Shown: in pieces, positions 1 through 7,663 of the stretch
Layout: each line of letters opens with the position of its first letter
Numbering within the stretch: position 1 is the first letter of the stretch
Source of the DNA: Macondimonas sp035325645
GTDB lineage: Bacteria > Pseudomonadota > Gammaproteobacteria > UBA5335
Direction of reading: 5' to 3'
DNA length: 29,392 nucleotides
NCBI GenBank assembly: GCA_035325645.1
Contig: DAOKZK010000031.1
Coordinates: 1 to 29,392 of the forward strand
The notes under the pieces: generated by a model
What the model was told of the DNA's origin: nothing
The model's input: the letters and a program-made list of their open reading frames with translations, nothing else
The model's database searches: none
Translations under genes and position numbers: made by a program

Positions 1-54
1 CGCGAAGGCGGCCGTACCGTCGGCGCCGGTGTCGTATCCAAGGTGTTGAAGTAA
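1..54 (+). CDS. tuf: Elongation factor Tu, C-terminal end (partial)
   Basis: The first 54 bases read in frame as a 17-residue tail, REGGRTVGAGVVSKVLK, followed by TAA. This is the conserved end of domain 3 of EF-Tu, the GTPase that delivers aminoacyl-tRNA to the ribosome. The rest of the gene lies before the window. A tuf gene directly before rpsJ is the usual proteobacterial arrangement (fusA-tuf-rpsJ). Only 3 bases separate its stop from the rpsJ ATG, so tuf and the S10 genes are probably co-transcribed here. Confidence 0.93.
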   Translation, partial: REGGRTVGAGVVSKVLK

Positions 55-57
55 GTC

Positions 58-372
58 ATGGCCAGTCAGCAGCGTATTCGGATTCGTTTGAAGGGGTTCG
101 ATCACCGCTTGGTGGATCGTTCGGCGCGCGAGATTCTGGACACGGCCAAGCGCAGTGGCGCCCAGGTAAAGGGCCCCATTCCACTGCCAACAGACAAGGA
201 GCGCTTCACAGTGCTGGTGTCGCCGCACGTGAACAAGGACGCGCGCGATCAGTATGAGATCCGGACGCACAAGCGGGTGATGGAGATCATCGATCCCAGT
301 GAAAAGACGGTGGATGCGCTGATGAAGCTGGACTTGGCTGCCGGAGTCCACGTGCAGTTGAAGTTGTACTGA
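58..372 (+). CDS. rpsJ: 30S ribosomal protein S10
   Basis: The 104-residue product matches S10 throughout (E. coli 103 aa), including QRIRIRLKGFDHRLVD near the N-terminus, GPIPLPT in the middle, SPHVNKDARDQYEIRTH and the LDLAAGV end. S10 sits in the 30S head near the A site and also acts as NusE, the NusB partner in transcription antitermination. The ATG lies 3 bases after the tuf stop, and it is the first gene of the S10 cluster. No promoter is visible between tuf and this gene, so transcription must come from upstream. Confidence 0.98.
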   Translation: MASQQRIRIRLKGFDHRLVDRSAREILDTAKRSGAQVKGPIPLPTDKERFTVLVSPHVNKDARDQYEIRTHKRVMEIIDPSEKTVDALMKLDLAAGVHVQLKLY

Positions 373-444
373 GCGCCGGCAGGCTTCTCATCGACGGTTC
401 GTGAGCGGGCCGGTAACAGAAATACGTAGTGTTAAGGTGAAATC

Positions 445-1089
445 ATGGCGATCGGAGTGGTGGGGCGCAAGCTCGGCATGACGCGGATCTTCACCCCGGA
501 AGGGGCGTCGATTCCCGTCAGTGTCATCGAGGTGCAGCCGAATCGGGTGACGCAGGTCCGTACGCTGGAAACGGATGGCTACTCGGCCGTCCAGGTAACC
601 GCAGGCGATCGCCGGCCGATTCGGGTCAAGAAGCCTCTGGCGGGTCATTTTGCCAAGGCGGGCGTAGCTGCCGGCCGGGGCCTGTGGGAGTTCCGCCTCG
701 ACGCCGAGTCTGCGGCCGCCTATCCGGTGGGTCATGAAATCACTGTGGAGCAGTTCTCCGCGGGTCAGATGGTCAATGTCACCGGCACCACCGTGGGCAA
801 GGGCTTTCAGGGCGCGGTGAAGCGGCATCACTTTTCCATGCAGGACGCCACTCACGGCAACTCGCTGTCCCACCGGGCCCCGGGCTCGATCGGACAGCGT
901 CAGACGCCAGGGCGCGTGTTTCCCGGCAAGAAGATGGCGGGTCACATGGGTAGCGTCCGCGCGACCGCGCGCAACCTGCGGGTCGTTCAGGTGGATGAAG
1001 GGCGGAATTTGTTGCTTGTCAGCGGCTCTGTTCCAGGATCCAAGGGCGGCGACGTTCTGGTCCATCCGGCCGCCGGCACGAAGGATTGA
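445..1089 (+). CDS. rplC: 50S ribosomal protein L3
   Basis: The 214-residue product is full-length L3 (E. coli 209 aa). It starts MAIGVVGRKLGMTRIF and carries the signature GNSLSHRAPGSIGQRQTPG at about residues 138-156. This is the loop reaching the peptidyl transferase centre, and its Gln (about residue 151) corresponds to the glutamine methylated by PrmB in E. coli. L3 is an early 23S rRNA assembly protein. The 72-base gap after rpsJ holds a ribosome binding site (AAGGTG) before the ATG and nothing else I can identify. Confidence 0.98.
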   Translation: MAIGVVGRKLGMTRIFTPEGASIPVSVIEVQPNRVTQVRTLETDGYSAVQVTAGDRRPIRVKKPLAGHFAKAGVAAGRGLWEFRLDAESAAAYPVGHEITVEQFSAGQMVNVTGTTVGKGFQGAVKRHHFSMQDATHGNSLSHRAPGSIGQRQTPGRVFPGKKMAGHMGSVRATARNLRVVQVDEGRNLLLVSGSVPGSKGGDVLVHPAAGTKD

Positions 1090-1092
1090 TCG

Positions 1093-1707
1093 ATGGCACT
1101 TACATCACTCGATGGCGGCTCGCAGGTGAGCCTGGCCGAAGGAGTTTTTTCAGCTCCTTTCAACGAAACGCTGGTACATCAACTGGTCACTGCCTATTTG
1201 GCGGCCGGACGTGCGGGCACGCGTGCCCAGAAGACCCGCTCCGATGTCCGCGGTGGCGGGGCCAAGCCCTGGAAGCAGAAGGGTAGCGGCCGTGCGCGTG
1301 CCGGAACCATTCGCAGCCCGCTGTGGCGCCATGGCGGCGTGACTTTCGCGGCCCGGCCGCAGGACTACACGCAGAAACTCAACAGGAAGATGTATCGGGC
1401 CGGCATGCGCGCCATTCTGAGCGAACTGGTCCGTCAGGAGCGGCTCCGGGTCGTGGAGTCGGTCGTGATTGCCGAACCGCGTACGCGGCTCGTCACGGAT
1501 CAATTGGCCCGGTGGGGGCTCAGCGGTGAAGGCCGTGTGCTCATTGTCGTCGAGGCCGTCTCGGATGCGCTGGTCCTGGCGACACGCAATCTTCGCCATG
1601 TGCAGATCTGCCAGGCGACGCGGGTCGACCCGGTCAGCCTGGTCGGTGCCGACTGCGTGATCATCGAGCGTGGTGCGTTGACCGCGATTGAAGGGTGGTT
1701 GCAATGA
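1093..1707 (+). CDS. rplD: 50S ribosomal protein L4
   Basis: The 204-residue product has the L4 pattern: an N-terminal globular part, then the extended loop GGGAKPWKQKGSGRARAGT (about residues 55-73) that lines the peptide exit tunnel, followed by SPLWRHGGVTF. In E. coli, L4 also represses its own S10 operon through the leader RNA; that leader would lie before this window if present. The ATG follows the rplC stop by 3 bases, with GAAGGA inside the end of rplC as ribosome binding site. The stop overlaps the rplW start. Confidence 0.98.
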   Translation: MALTSLDGGSQVSLAEGVFSAPFNETLVHQLVTAYLAAGRAGTRAQKTRSDVRGGGAKPWKQKGSGRARAGTIRSPLWRHGGVTFAARPQDYTQKLNRKMYRAGMRAILSELVRQERLRVVESVVIAEPRTRLVTDQLARWGLSGEGRVLIVVEAVSDALVLATRNLRHVQICQATRVDPVSLVGADCVIIERGALTAIEGWLQ

Positions 1708-2000
1708 ACCAAGAGCGTCTTTTGCAGATTCTGCTGGAACCTGTGGTGACCGAGAAGTCCACCCTGGTGGCCGATGCGGGCAATCAGGCGGTTTTCAAGG
1801 TCCGCCGTGATGCAACCAAGGCGGAGATCAAAACGGCGGTCGAATCCCTGTTCAGCGTGCGCGTTCTGGACGTGAACGTGGTCAACCTGAAGGGAAAGAC
1901 CAAACGCCACGGGCGCTTCATGGGCAAGCGCAGCGGTGCCCGTAAGGCTTATGTGCGGCTGTCCGATGACAGCCGCATCGAATTGACCGTGAATCCCTGA
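1704..2000 (+). CDS. rplW: 50S ribosomal protein L23
   Basis: I chose the ATG at 1704, which overlaps the rplD stop as ATGA, over the in-frame GTG at 1695. It gives a 98-residue protein beginning MNQERLLQILLEPVVTEKS, which matches L23 (E. coli 100 aa). The region VKRKGKTKRHGRFMGKRS-like (here NLKGKTKRHGRFMGKRSG) is the basic extended loop near the tunnel exit. L23 is the docking site for trigger factor and SRP. An AAGGG motif about 9 bases upstream supports this start. Confidence 0.97.
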   Translation: MNQERLLQILLEPVVTEKSTLVADAGNQAVFKVRRDATKAEIKTAVESLFSVRVLDVNVVNLKGKTKRHGRFMGKRSGARKAYVRLSDDSRIELTVNP

Positions 2001-2038
2001 TGGGATCGGCGGACCGAACGTAAACAGCGAGATCGATC

Positions 2039-2866
2039 ATGGCACTGGTTAAGTCCAAACCGACATCGGCTGGCAGGCGCTTCGCAGTTCAGGTGAAGAC
2101 GCCCGAGCTGCATAAGGGTGGCCCGCATGAGGCGCTGGTGGAGCGTCAGGCCAGCCGTGGCGGACGCAACAACGTCGGCCGGGTCACCGTGCGCCACCAA
2201 GGTGGCGGTCACAAGCAGCGGTATCGGCTGATCGACTTCCGTCGTGACAAGGACGGTATTCCGGCCGTCGTGGAACGGCTGGAATATGACCCCAATCGCA
2301 GTGCCCACATCGCGTTGCTGTGCTATGTGGATGGTGAGCGCCGCTACATTCTGGCGCCGAAGGGCGTCAAGGCGGGGGTGAGTTTGCAGTCCGGCGTTTC
2401 CGCCCCGATCAAGGCTGGCAACACGCTGCCGCTGCGCAACATCCCGCTCGGTACCAGCGTCCACGCGATAGAGCTCAAACCCGGCAAGGGCGCACAGTTG
2501 GCGCGCAGCGCCGGCGCCTACGCGCAGATCGTGGCCCGGGAAGGCGGATTTGCAACTTTGCGGCTGCGTTCGGGCGAGATGCGGAAGATCCATCTGGAAT
2601 GCCGCGCCACGATTGGCGAAGTTGGCAATGCGGAACACAATCTGCGGTCTCTGGGCAAGGCGGGCGCGAAGCGCTGGCGGGGTGTCCGTCCGACCGTCCG
2701 TGGTGTGGCGATGAATCCCGTGGATCACCCGCATGGGGGTGGCGAAGGTCGCACCTCCGGCGGTCGTCATCCTGTGACGCCTTGGGGGGTTCCCACCAAG
2801 GGCTACAAGACCCGCAGCAACAAGCGCACGGACAAGATGATCGTCCGTCGGCGCAGTGCCAAGTAA
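2039..2866 (+). CDS. rplB: 50S ribosomal protein L2
   Basis: The 275-residue product is a complete L2 (E. coli 273 aa). The C-terminal signature VRGVAMNPVDHPHGGGEGRT, around residues 221-240, includes the conserved histidines near the peptidyl transferase centre. The RNA-binding core RQASRGGRNNVGRVTVRHQ follows the N-terminal extension. L2 is needed for subunit association and peptidyl transfer. The gene is 38 bases after rplW and 11 before rpsS. Confidence 0.98.
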   Translation: MALVKSKPTSAGRRFAVQVKTPELHKGGPHEALVERQASRGGRNNVGRVTVRHQGGGHKQRYRLIDFRRDKDGIPAVVERLEYDPNRSAHIALLCYVDGERRYILAPKGVKAGVSLQSGVSAPIKAGNTLPLRNIPLGTSVHAIELKPGKGAQLARSAGAYAQIVAREGGFATLRLRSGEMRKIHLECRATIGEVGNAEHNLRSLGKAGAKRWRGVRPTVRGVAMNPVDHPHGGGEGRTSGGRHPVTPWGVPTKGYKTRSNKRTDKMIVRRRSAK

Positions 2867-2877
2867 GAGAGTTTGAT

Positions 2878-3150
2878 ATGCCGCGCTCCATTCGCAAGGG
2901 TCCCTTCGTCGATCATCATTTGGTGAAGAAGGTTCTCGAGACTCAGGAATCACGGACCAAGCGTCCCATCAAGACTTGGTCACGTCGCTCCATGGTCATT
3001 CCCGAGATGGTGGGGCTGACCATTGCCGTGCACAACGGGCGGCAGCACGTGCCCATACTCGTTTCCGAGAACATGGTCGGGCACAAGCTGGGCGAGTTTT
3101 CTCCCACCCGCACCTTCAAGGGTCATGTCGCCGACCGTAAGGCGCGGTAA
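2878..3150 (+). CDS. rpsS: 30S ribosomal protein S19
   Basis: The ATG at 2878 gives a 90-residue S19 (E. coli 92 aa) with MPRSIRKGPFVDHHL, TWSRRSMVIPEMVGLTIAVHNG and GHKLGEFSPTRTFKGH. S19 binds the 3' domain of 16S rRNA in the 30S head with S13 and contacts the A-site tRNA and bridge B1a. A longer in-frame extension upstream overlaps rplB and has no similarity to S19. The gene is followed by GGAGGGG at 3151-3157, a strong ribosome binding site for rplV. Confidence 0.98.
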   Translation: MPRSIRKGPFVDHHLVKKVLETQESRTKRPIKTWSRRSMVIPEMVGLTIAVHNGRQHVPILVSENMVGHKLGEFSPTRTFKGHVADRKAR

Positions 3151-3164
3151 GGAGGGGTAGCGAC

Positions 3165-3500
3165 ATGCAAGTTTCAGCAAAATTGAAAAATATCCACATC
3201 TCCGCACAGAAGGCACGGCTCGTGGCCGACCAGATCCGCGGCCTGCCGGTTGATCGTGCGCTCCAGGTGCTGACGTTCAGCCCCAAGCGCGGCGCTGAAC
3301 TGATGCGCAAGGTGCTTGAATCGGCGATCGCAAACGCCGAGCACAACGAAGGCGCGGACGTGGACGAGCTGCGCGTCAGCGCGGTGTGGGTAGACGAAGG
3401 GCCGACCATGAAGCGGTTTCATGCCCGTGCCCGCGGTAGGGGCACTCGGATTCACAAGCGGACCAGCCATATCACGGTGCTGGTTGGCGATCGGAAGTAA
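3165..3500 (+). CDS. rplV: 50S ribosomal protein L22
   Basis: The 111-residue product has the full L22 pattern, including ISAQKARLVADQIRG, KRGAELMRKVLESAIANAEHN and the beta-hairpin MKRFHARARGRGTRIHKRTSH (about residues 82-102). This hairpin reaches into the nascent peptide tunnel and is a site of macrolide-resistance changes in other species; no insertion or deletion is obvious here. GGAGGGG precedes the ATG by 7 bases. It lies between rpsS and rpsC as in all S10 operons. Confidence 0.98.
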   Translation: MQVSAKLKNIHISAQKARLVADQIRGLPVDRALQVLTFSPKRGAELMRKVLESAIANAEHNEGADVDELRVSAVWVDEGPTMKRFHARARGRGTRIHKRTSHITVLVGDRK

Positions 3501-3516
3501 GGCGGGAGCGTAGGCA

Positions 3517-4191
3517 ATGGGGCAGAAGGTCAATCCAATCGGCATTCGCCTTGGCGTGGTCCGCGACTGGTCGTCGACGTGGTACGCCGAAAAAGGTGAT
3601 TTCGCACATTTTCTGAATCAGGATCTTCAGATCCGCGATTTCCTGCGGCGCCGGCTGGCCAATGCCTCGGTCAGCCAGATCCGCATCGCGCGCCCGGCCC
3701 GGTCCGTCCAGGTCACGGTCCATACCGCGCGGCCCGGTATCGTGATCGGCAAGCGGGGCGAGGACATCGAGCGACTGCGCACCGAGCTCGGTGCCTTGGT
3801 CGGCGTTCCCTCGAGCATCAACGTCGAGGAAATCCGCAAGCCGGAGCTCGACGCGCAATTGGTTGCAGAAAGTGTGGCGCAACAGCTCGAAAAGCGTATC
3901 ATGTTCCGCCGCGCCATGAAGCGCGCAGTGGGTAACGCCATGCGCTTGGGCGCTCAGGGCATCAAGATCCAGGTCTCAGGCCGGTTGAACGGCGCTGAAA
4001 TCGCCCGCACGGAATGGTACCGCGAAGGCCGCGTGCCCTTGCATACGCTGCGGGCGGACATCGACTACGCCTTGGCCGAGGCGCGCACCACCTATGGTGT
4101 CATCGGCGTCAAGGTGTGGATTTTCAAGGGTGAGATTTTCCACGGCGACGGTGCGGTTGCTGACCACGCCAGCGAAAAGTCGAAGGGATAA
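3517..4191 (+). CDS. rpsC: 30S ribosomal protein S3
   Basis: The 224-residue product is S3 (E. coli 233 aa). It starts MGQKVNPIGIRLGVVRDW and has a type-II KH domain with the GKRG loop at residues 78-81 and a C-terminal domain containing SGRLNGAEIARTEWY and GRVPLHTLRADIDYA. S3 lies at the mRNA entry site, where S3, S4 and S5 form the ribosomal helicase. The C-terminal tail after IFKGEIF is short and variable, as is common. The gene is 16 bases after rplV. Confidence 0.98.
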   Translation: MGQKVNPIGIRLGVVRDWSSTWYAEKGDFAHFLNQDLQIRDFLRRRLANASVSQIRIARPARSVQVTVHTARPGIVIGKRGEDIERLRTELGALVGVPSSINVEEIRKPELDAQLVAESVAQQLEKRIMFRRAMKRAVGNAMRLGAQGIKIQVSGRLNGAEIARTEWYREGRVPLHTLRADIDYALAEARTTYGVIGVKVWIFKGEIFHGDGAVADHASEKSKG

Positions 4192-4203
4192 GAGGTTCAT
4201 CGC

Positions 4204-4617
4204 ATGCGTCAGCCAAAGCGAACCAAGTATCGCAAGCAACAGAAAGGCCGCAACCAAGGTCTGGCCAAAGGCGGCGAGCGCGTCAGCTTCGGCGAATACG
4301 GACTCAAGGCGGTCGAACGCGGTCGCCTGACGGCGCGACAGATCGAGTCGGCACGACGGGCGATTACGCGCCACGTCAAGCGCGGTGGCAAGATCTGGAT
4401 CCGGATTTTCCCGGACGTTCCCGTAACCAAGAAGCCCATCGAAGTGCGTATGGGCAAGGGCAAGGGCAACGTCGAGTATTGGGTGGCGAAGGTTCAGCCG
4501 GGCTTCGTCATGTATGAAATGGAAGGCGTGACGGAAGACATCGCGCGGGAAGCGTTCAAGCTGGCTTCCGCCAAGCTGCCGATCAAGACTGCCTTCGTGG
4601 CGCGGACGGTAATGTGA
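4204..4617 (+). CDS. rplP: 50S ribosomal protein L16
   Basis: The 137-residue product matches L16 (E. coli 136 aa): MRQPKRTKYRKQQKGR, then YGLKAVERGRLTARQIESARRAI, IWIRIFPDVPVTKKPIEVRMGKGKG and a KLPIKTAFV end. E. coli L16 is hydroxylated on an arginine by RoxA; the matching RMGKGKG stretch is present. L16 helps position tRNA in the A and P sites. Its TGA overlaps the rpmC ATG by one base (TGATG), indicating translational coupling. Confidence 0.98.
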   Translation: MRQPKRTKYRKQQKGRNQGLAKGGERVSFGEYGLKAVERGRLTARQIESARRAITRHVKRGGKIWIRIFPDVPVTKKPIEVRMGKGKGNVEYWVAKVQPGFVMYEMEGVTEDIAREAFKLASAKLPIKTAFVARTVM

Positions 4618-4820
4618 TGACGGGCACCGAAATCAAGGCCATGAGCCTGCAGCAGCTCCAGGACGCGTTGTTGAAGCTGCGTCGCGAGCAGTTCGATCTG
4701 CGCATGCAGCGGAGCGCCGGGCAACTGGCCCAGTTCCACCTGTTTTCGAAGGTGCGCCGCGACATCGCGCGCGTCAAGACGGCGATGAGCGCAAAGCGTA
4801 ACCAGGAACCCACGCCATGA
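4617..4820 (+). CDS. rpmC: 50S ribosomal protein L29
   Basis: The ATG at 4617 overlaps the rplP stop by one base and gives a 67-residue L29 (E. coli 63 aa). The core LRREQFDLRMQRSAGQL and KVRRDIARVKT fits the two-helix hairpin of the family. L29 sits beside L23 at the tunnel exit. An in-frame GTG at 4614 inside rplP is possible but less likely. The gene ends in ATGA shared with the rpsQ start, so rplP, rpmC and rpsQ form an overlapping trio. Confidence 0.96.
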   Translation: MTGTEIKAMSLQQLQDALLKLRREQFDLRMQRSAGQLAQFHLFSKVRRDIARVKTAMSAKRNQEPTP

Positions 4821-5080
4821 GTGATGAGAGCAAGCTGAGCCGGACACTGGTCGGGCGGGTCGTCAGTGACAAGATGGACAAGACGATCACGGTCGCGATC
4901 GAACGGCGTATCAAGCATCCGCTGTACGGCAAGTACGTCACGCGCACCAGCAAGCTGCACGCGCACGACGAAGAGAACGTTTGCCAGGAAGGGGATCTGG
5001 TGCGGGTTGCCGAGTCGCGCCCCATTTCAAAGAGCAAGTCATGGCAGCTGGTGGAAGTCGTCGAGCGACGCCGGGATTGA
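4817..5080 (+). CDS. rpsQ: 30S ribosomal protein S17
   Basis: The 87-residue product has the S17 OB-fold pattern: LVGRVVSDKMDKTITVAIERRIKHPLYGK (here read in two parts, residues about 11-39), then RTSKLHAHDE, GDLVRVAESRPISKSKSW. S17 is a primary binder of the 5' domain of 16S rRNA. It starts in the last codons of rpmC (ATGA overlap) and is the last gene of the classical S10 unit. The 38 bases to rplN contain GAGG-like sequence but no promoter I would call. Confidence 0.98.
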   Translation: MSDESKLSRTLVGRVVSDKMDKTITVAIERRIKHPLYGKYVTRTSKLHAHDEENVCQEGDLVRVAESRPISKSKSWQLVEVVERRRD

Positions 5081-5118
5081 GCTGGCTTCCCTGTAGGAAT
5101 TTCGAGGCAGATTGAACG

Positions 5119-5487
5119 ATGATCCAGATGCAGTCCGAGTTGGCAGTTGCCGACAACAGCGGGGCAAAGCGGGTGATGTGCATCAAGGTGCTTGGCGGTT
5201 CCAAGCGCCGCTATGCGGGCATCGGTGATGTCATCAAAGTGTCCATAAAGGATGCCATCCCGCACGGGAAGGTCAAGAAGGGCGACGTCTATAACGCAGT
5301 GGTGGTGCGAACCCGCAAGGGCGTACGCCGCCCCGACGGGTCGCTCATCCGCTTCGATGGCAACGCTGCGGTTCTGCTGAACAACCAGCTGCAGCCGATC
5401 GGGACGCGCATCTTTGGGCCTGTGACGCGCGAGCTTCGCTCGGAGCGGTTCATGAAGATCATTTCGCTGGCTCCAGAAGTTCTCTGA
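5119..5487 (+). CDS. rplN: 50S ribosomal protein L14
   Basis: The 122-residue product is full-length L14 (E. coli 123 aa), with MIQMQSELAVADNSGAKRVMCIKVLGGSKRR in the first third, the conserved KGDVYNAVVVRTRKGVRRPDGS and RIFGPVTRELR near the end. L14 lies on the interface side of the 50S subunit and is the target of the silencing factor RsfS. It is the first gene of the classical spc operon, 38 bases after rpsQ. I saw no terminator or convincing promoter in that gap, so S10 and spc probably run together. Confidence 0.98.
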   Translation: MIQMQSELAVADNSGAKRVMCIKVLGGSKRRYAGIGDVIKVSIKDAIPHGKVKKGDVYNAVVVRTRKGVRRPDGSLIRFDGNAAVLLNNQLQPIGTRIFGPVTRELRSERFMKIISLAPEVL

Positions 5488-5509
5488 CCGACGGTCAAGG
5501 TAGATTGCG

Positions 5510-5827
5510 ATGAAACGAATCAAGACGGGTGACGATGTTGTCGTCATTGCTGGCAAGGACAAGGGGCGCCATGGACGCGTCCTTCGCGTTCTCGAGAATG
5601 AGCGGGTGGTGGTGGAAAACGTCAACGTCGTGAAGCGTCACACCCGAGGAAACCCTGCCGCAGGGCAGCCCGGTGGAATCCTGGAGCAGGAGCGTTCCAT
5701 CCATATTTCCAATGTCATGCTCCGAAATCCCCAGTCGGGCAAACCGGAACGCATTGGTTACAAGTTGCTCGAGGACGGGCGCAAGGTGCGCTTCATGAAG
5801 TCCAACAGCGAAGTTCTCGACGTTTGA
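5510..5827 (+). CDS. rplX: 50S ribosomal protein L24
   Basis: The 105-residue product (E. coli L24 104 aa) contains a KOW motif near the N-terminus, KTGDDVVVIAGKDKGRHGRV (residues about 5-24), then NVNVVKRHTRGNPAAGQPGGI and SNVMLRNP. L24 starts 50S assembly by binding the 5' end of 23S rRNA. The gene begins 22 bases after rplN. Its TGA at 5825-5827 is followed closely by the GTG start of rplE. Confidence 0.98.
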   Translation: MKRIKTGDDVVVIAGKDKGRHGRVLRVLENERVVVENVNVVKRHTRGNPAAGQPGGILEQERSIHISNVMLRNPQSGKPERIGYKLLEDGRKVRFMKSNSEVLDV

Positions 5828-5838
5828 GGCGCGCGACA

Positions 5839-6378
5839 GTGGCCAGATTGCAACAGACTTATCAGGAAAAAGTGGTACCTGAACTCATGTCCCGGTTCGC
5901 ATATCGGAACGTGATGGAAGTGCCGCGCATCGCCAAGATCTCCCTCAACATGGGGCTGGGTGAGGCGGTTGCCGACAAGAAGGTGATTGAACACGCTCTT
6001 CGCGACATGGCCCAGATCGCAGGCCAGAAGCCTGTGGTGACCAAGGCCCGAAAGTCCATCGCCGGTTTCAAGATCCGGGACGGCTGGCCGATTGGCTGCA
6101 AGGTCACGCTGCGCCGTGAGCGGATGTACGAGTTTCTCGACCGGCTGATCGCAGTGGCACTGCCGCGCGTGCGGGATTTTCGCGGCGTCAACGGTCGCGG
6201 CTTCGACGGTAGGGGAAACTTCAGCATGGGGATCTCAGAGCAGATCATCTTCCCCGAGATTGACTACGACAAGATCGATGCCCTGCGCGGGATGGATATC
6301 ACCATTACCACGACGGCGCGGTCCAATGAGGAAGGCAAGGCCCTGCTCGAGGGTTTTGGTTTCCCATTCCGCAACTGA
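5839..6378 (+). CDS. rplE: 50S ribosomal protein L5
   Basis: I placed the start at GTG 5839, which gives MARLQQTYQEKVVPELM and a 179-residue protein, the same length as E. coli L5. GAGG at 5826-5829 lies about 9 bases before it. A TTG at 5824 would add five non-conserved residues and overlap the rplX stop. Further motifs are RIAKISLNMGLGEAV, QKPVVTKARKSIAGFKIRDGWPIG and NFSMGISEQIIFPEIDYDKID. L5 binds 5S rRNA with L18 and L25 and forms bridge B1b with S13. Confidence 0.97.
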   Translation: MARLQQTYQEKVVPELMSRFAYRNVMEVPRIAKISLNMGLGEAVADKKVIEHALRDMAQIAGQKPVVTKARKSIAGFKIRDGWPIGCKVTLRRERMYEFLDRLIAVALPRVRDFRGVNGRGFDGRGNFSMGISEQIIFPEIDYDKIDALRGMDITITTTARSNEEGKALLEGFGFPFRN

Positions 6379-6388
6379 GGTATACAGA

Positions 6389-6694
6389 ATGGCAAAGCGC
6401 AGCATGGTGGAGCGGGAAAAGCGGCGCGCGGAGACAGTGGCGCGGTACGCGGCAAAGCGAAAGGCCCTCAAGGAGACCATCCTTGACCTGAGCCTGGATG
6501 ACGAGACGCGGTTCGCGGCCGTGGATGCCTTGGCCAAGCTCCCCCGCGATTCGAGTCCGGTACGCCAGCACAACAGGTGTCGTCGCACGGGCCGGACGCA
6601 CGGCTACTATCGCAAGTTCGGGTTGAGCCGGAACAAGCTCCGCGAGGCGGCGATGTTCGGCGAGATTCCAGGTCTGGTGAAGGCCAGCTGGTAA
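6389..6694 (+). CDS. rpsN: 30S ribosomal protein S14, long zinc-free form
   Basis: The ATG at 6389 gives a 101-residue S14, exactly the length of E. coli S14, starting MAKRSMVEREKRRAETVARY and ending RNKLREAAMFGEIPGLVKASW. The signature RCRRTGRTHGYYRKFGLSR is present. It has only one cysteine in the usual ribbon region, so this is the long zinc-independent form, not the short CxxC..CxxC form. S14 assembles late in the 30S head next to S10 and S19. A longer upstream reading frame overlaps rplE and is not real. Confidence 0.97.
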   Translation: MAKRSMVEREKRRAETVARYAAKRKALKETILDLSLDDETRFAAVDALAKLPRDSSPVRQHNRCRRTGRTHGYYRKFGLSRNKLREAAMFGEIPGLVKASW

Positions 6695-6716
6695 TGAAAG
6701 ACGAGAGCAACAGATC

Positions 6717-7112
6717 ATGAGCATGACAGATCCCATTGCGGACATGTTGACCCGTATCCGGAATGCGCAAAGGGCGGGTAAGGCTGAGGTCAGCATGCCG
6801 CTGTCGCGGCGCAAGCATGCCGTCGCCAAGATTCTGCTGGATGAGGGTTATGTCGCCGACGTCCGTGCCACCGAAGAGGGCGGCAAGGGGACCTTGACGG
6901 TAACGCTCAAGTATTTCGAGGGGCGGCCCGTTATCGAACATCTCGCGCGTGTCAGCAAACCGGGGCTGCGCATCTATCGTGGCGCCGCTGAATTGCCTAC
7001 TGTCTTGGGCGGCCTGGGGATGGCGGTCGTGTCCACCTCGCGGGGCTTGATGACGGATCGCGCCGCGCGTGCCGCCGGTATTGGTGGCGAAGTGATCTGC
7101 GCCGTTTTCTGA
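6717..7112 (+). CDS. rpsH: 30S ribosomal protein S8
   Basis: The 131-residue product matches S8 (E. coli 130 aa): MSMTDPIADMLTRIRNAQRAGK at the start and GLGMAVVSTSRGLMTDRAARAAGIGGEVIC at the end. S8 binds helix 21 of 16S rRNA. In E. coli it also represses the spc operon by binding a similar structure in the mRNA near the start of rplE. I did not find a clear copy of that structure by eye here. The ATG at 6717 matches E. coli (MSMQDP) better than the second ATG at 6723. Confidence 0.97.
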   Translation: MSMTDPIADMLTRIRNAQRAGKAEVSMPLSRRKHAVAKILLDEGYVADVRATEEGGKGTLTVTLKYFEGRPVIEHLARVSKPGLRIYRGAAELPTVLGGLGMAVVSTSRGLMTDRAARAAGIGGEVICAVF

Positions 7113-7122
7113 GGAATTTGGG

Positions 7123-7650
7123 ATGTCTCGCGTAGCGAAAAATCCGGTGGCGATTCCCGCCGGCGTCGATGTGGTCCACTCCGGCACGCAGTTGTCTGCC
7201 AAGGGCAGGAACGGCTCCTTGAGCCTGTCGGTTCATCCTGACGTGACCGTGAGTCACCAGGACAACCAGTTGCATTTTGCCCCAACGCGGCCATCGGCCG
7301 ACAAGATGGCGGGGACGATGCGCGCCTTGTGTCAGAACATGATCAAGGGCGTGCACGAAGGCTTCGTGCAGCGGCTGCAGCTGATCGGCGTCGGTTATCG
7401 CGCGCAGATGCAGGGGTCGAACCTGAACCTGTCATTGGGTTTTTCGCACCCGGTGAACTATCCGGTCCCGGAAGGCATTTCCATCGAGACCCCGAGCCAG
7501 ACCGAAATCGTGATCAAGGGCGCGGACAAGCAGCGCGTCGGGCAGGTCGCAGCGGATATTCGCTCGTATCGCTCGCCGGAGCCTTACAAGGGCAAGGGAG
7601 TGCGCTACATGGGCGAGCGGGTGGTCCTCAAAGAGACCAAGAAAAAGTAA
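7123..7650 (+). CDS. rplF: 50S ribosomal protein L6
   Basis: The 175-residue product (E. coli 177 aa) starts MSRVAKNPVAIPAGV. It carries both repeats of the L6 fold, with GFVQRLQLIGVGYRAQM in the middle and the signature RSPEPYKGKGVRYMGE near residues 150-165. L6 binds near the sarcin-ricin loop and the stalk base. GAGGAATTTGGG before the ATG includes the ribosome binding site. The gene is 10 bases after rpsH and 13 before rplR. Confidence 0.98.
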   Translation: MSRVAKNPVAIPAGVDVVHSGTQLSAKGRNGSLSLSVHPDVTVSHQDNQLHFAPTRPSADKMAGTMRALCQNMIKGVHEGFVQRLQLIGVGYRAQMQGSNLNLSLGFSHPVNYPVPEGISIETPSQTEIVIKGADKQRVGQVAADIRSYRSPEPYKGKGVRYMGERVVLKETKKK

Positions 7651-7663
7651 GTAGGTAGTAGTC

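Noticed and set aside
1949..2953. 334-codon open frame on the minus strand opposite rplW, rplB and rpsS
   Set aside because: It lies entirely opposite proven ribosomal genes, has no family motif, and such long antisense frames are expected in GC-rich DNA.
5081..5118. Separate promoter for the spc genes ahead of rplN
   Set aside because: The 38-base gap has no acceptable -35/-10 pair.
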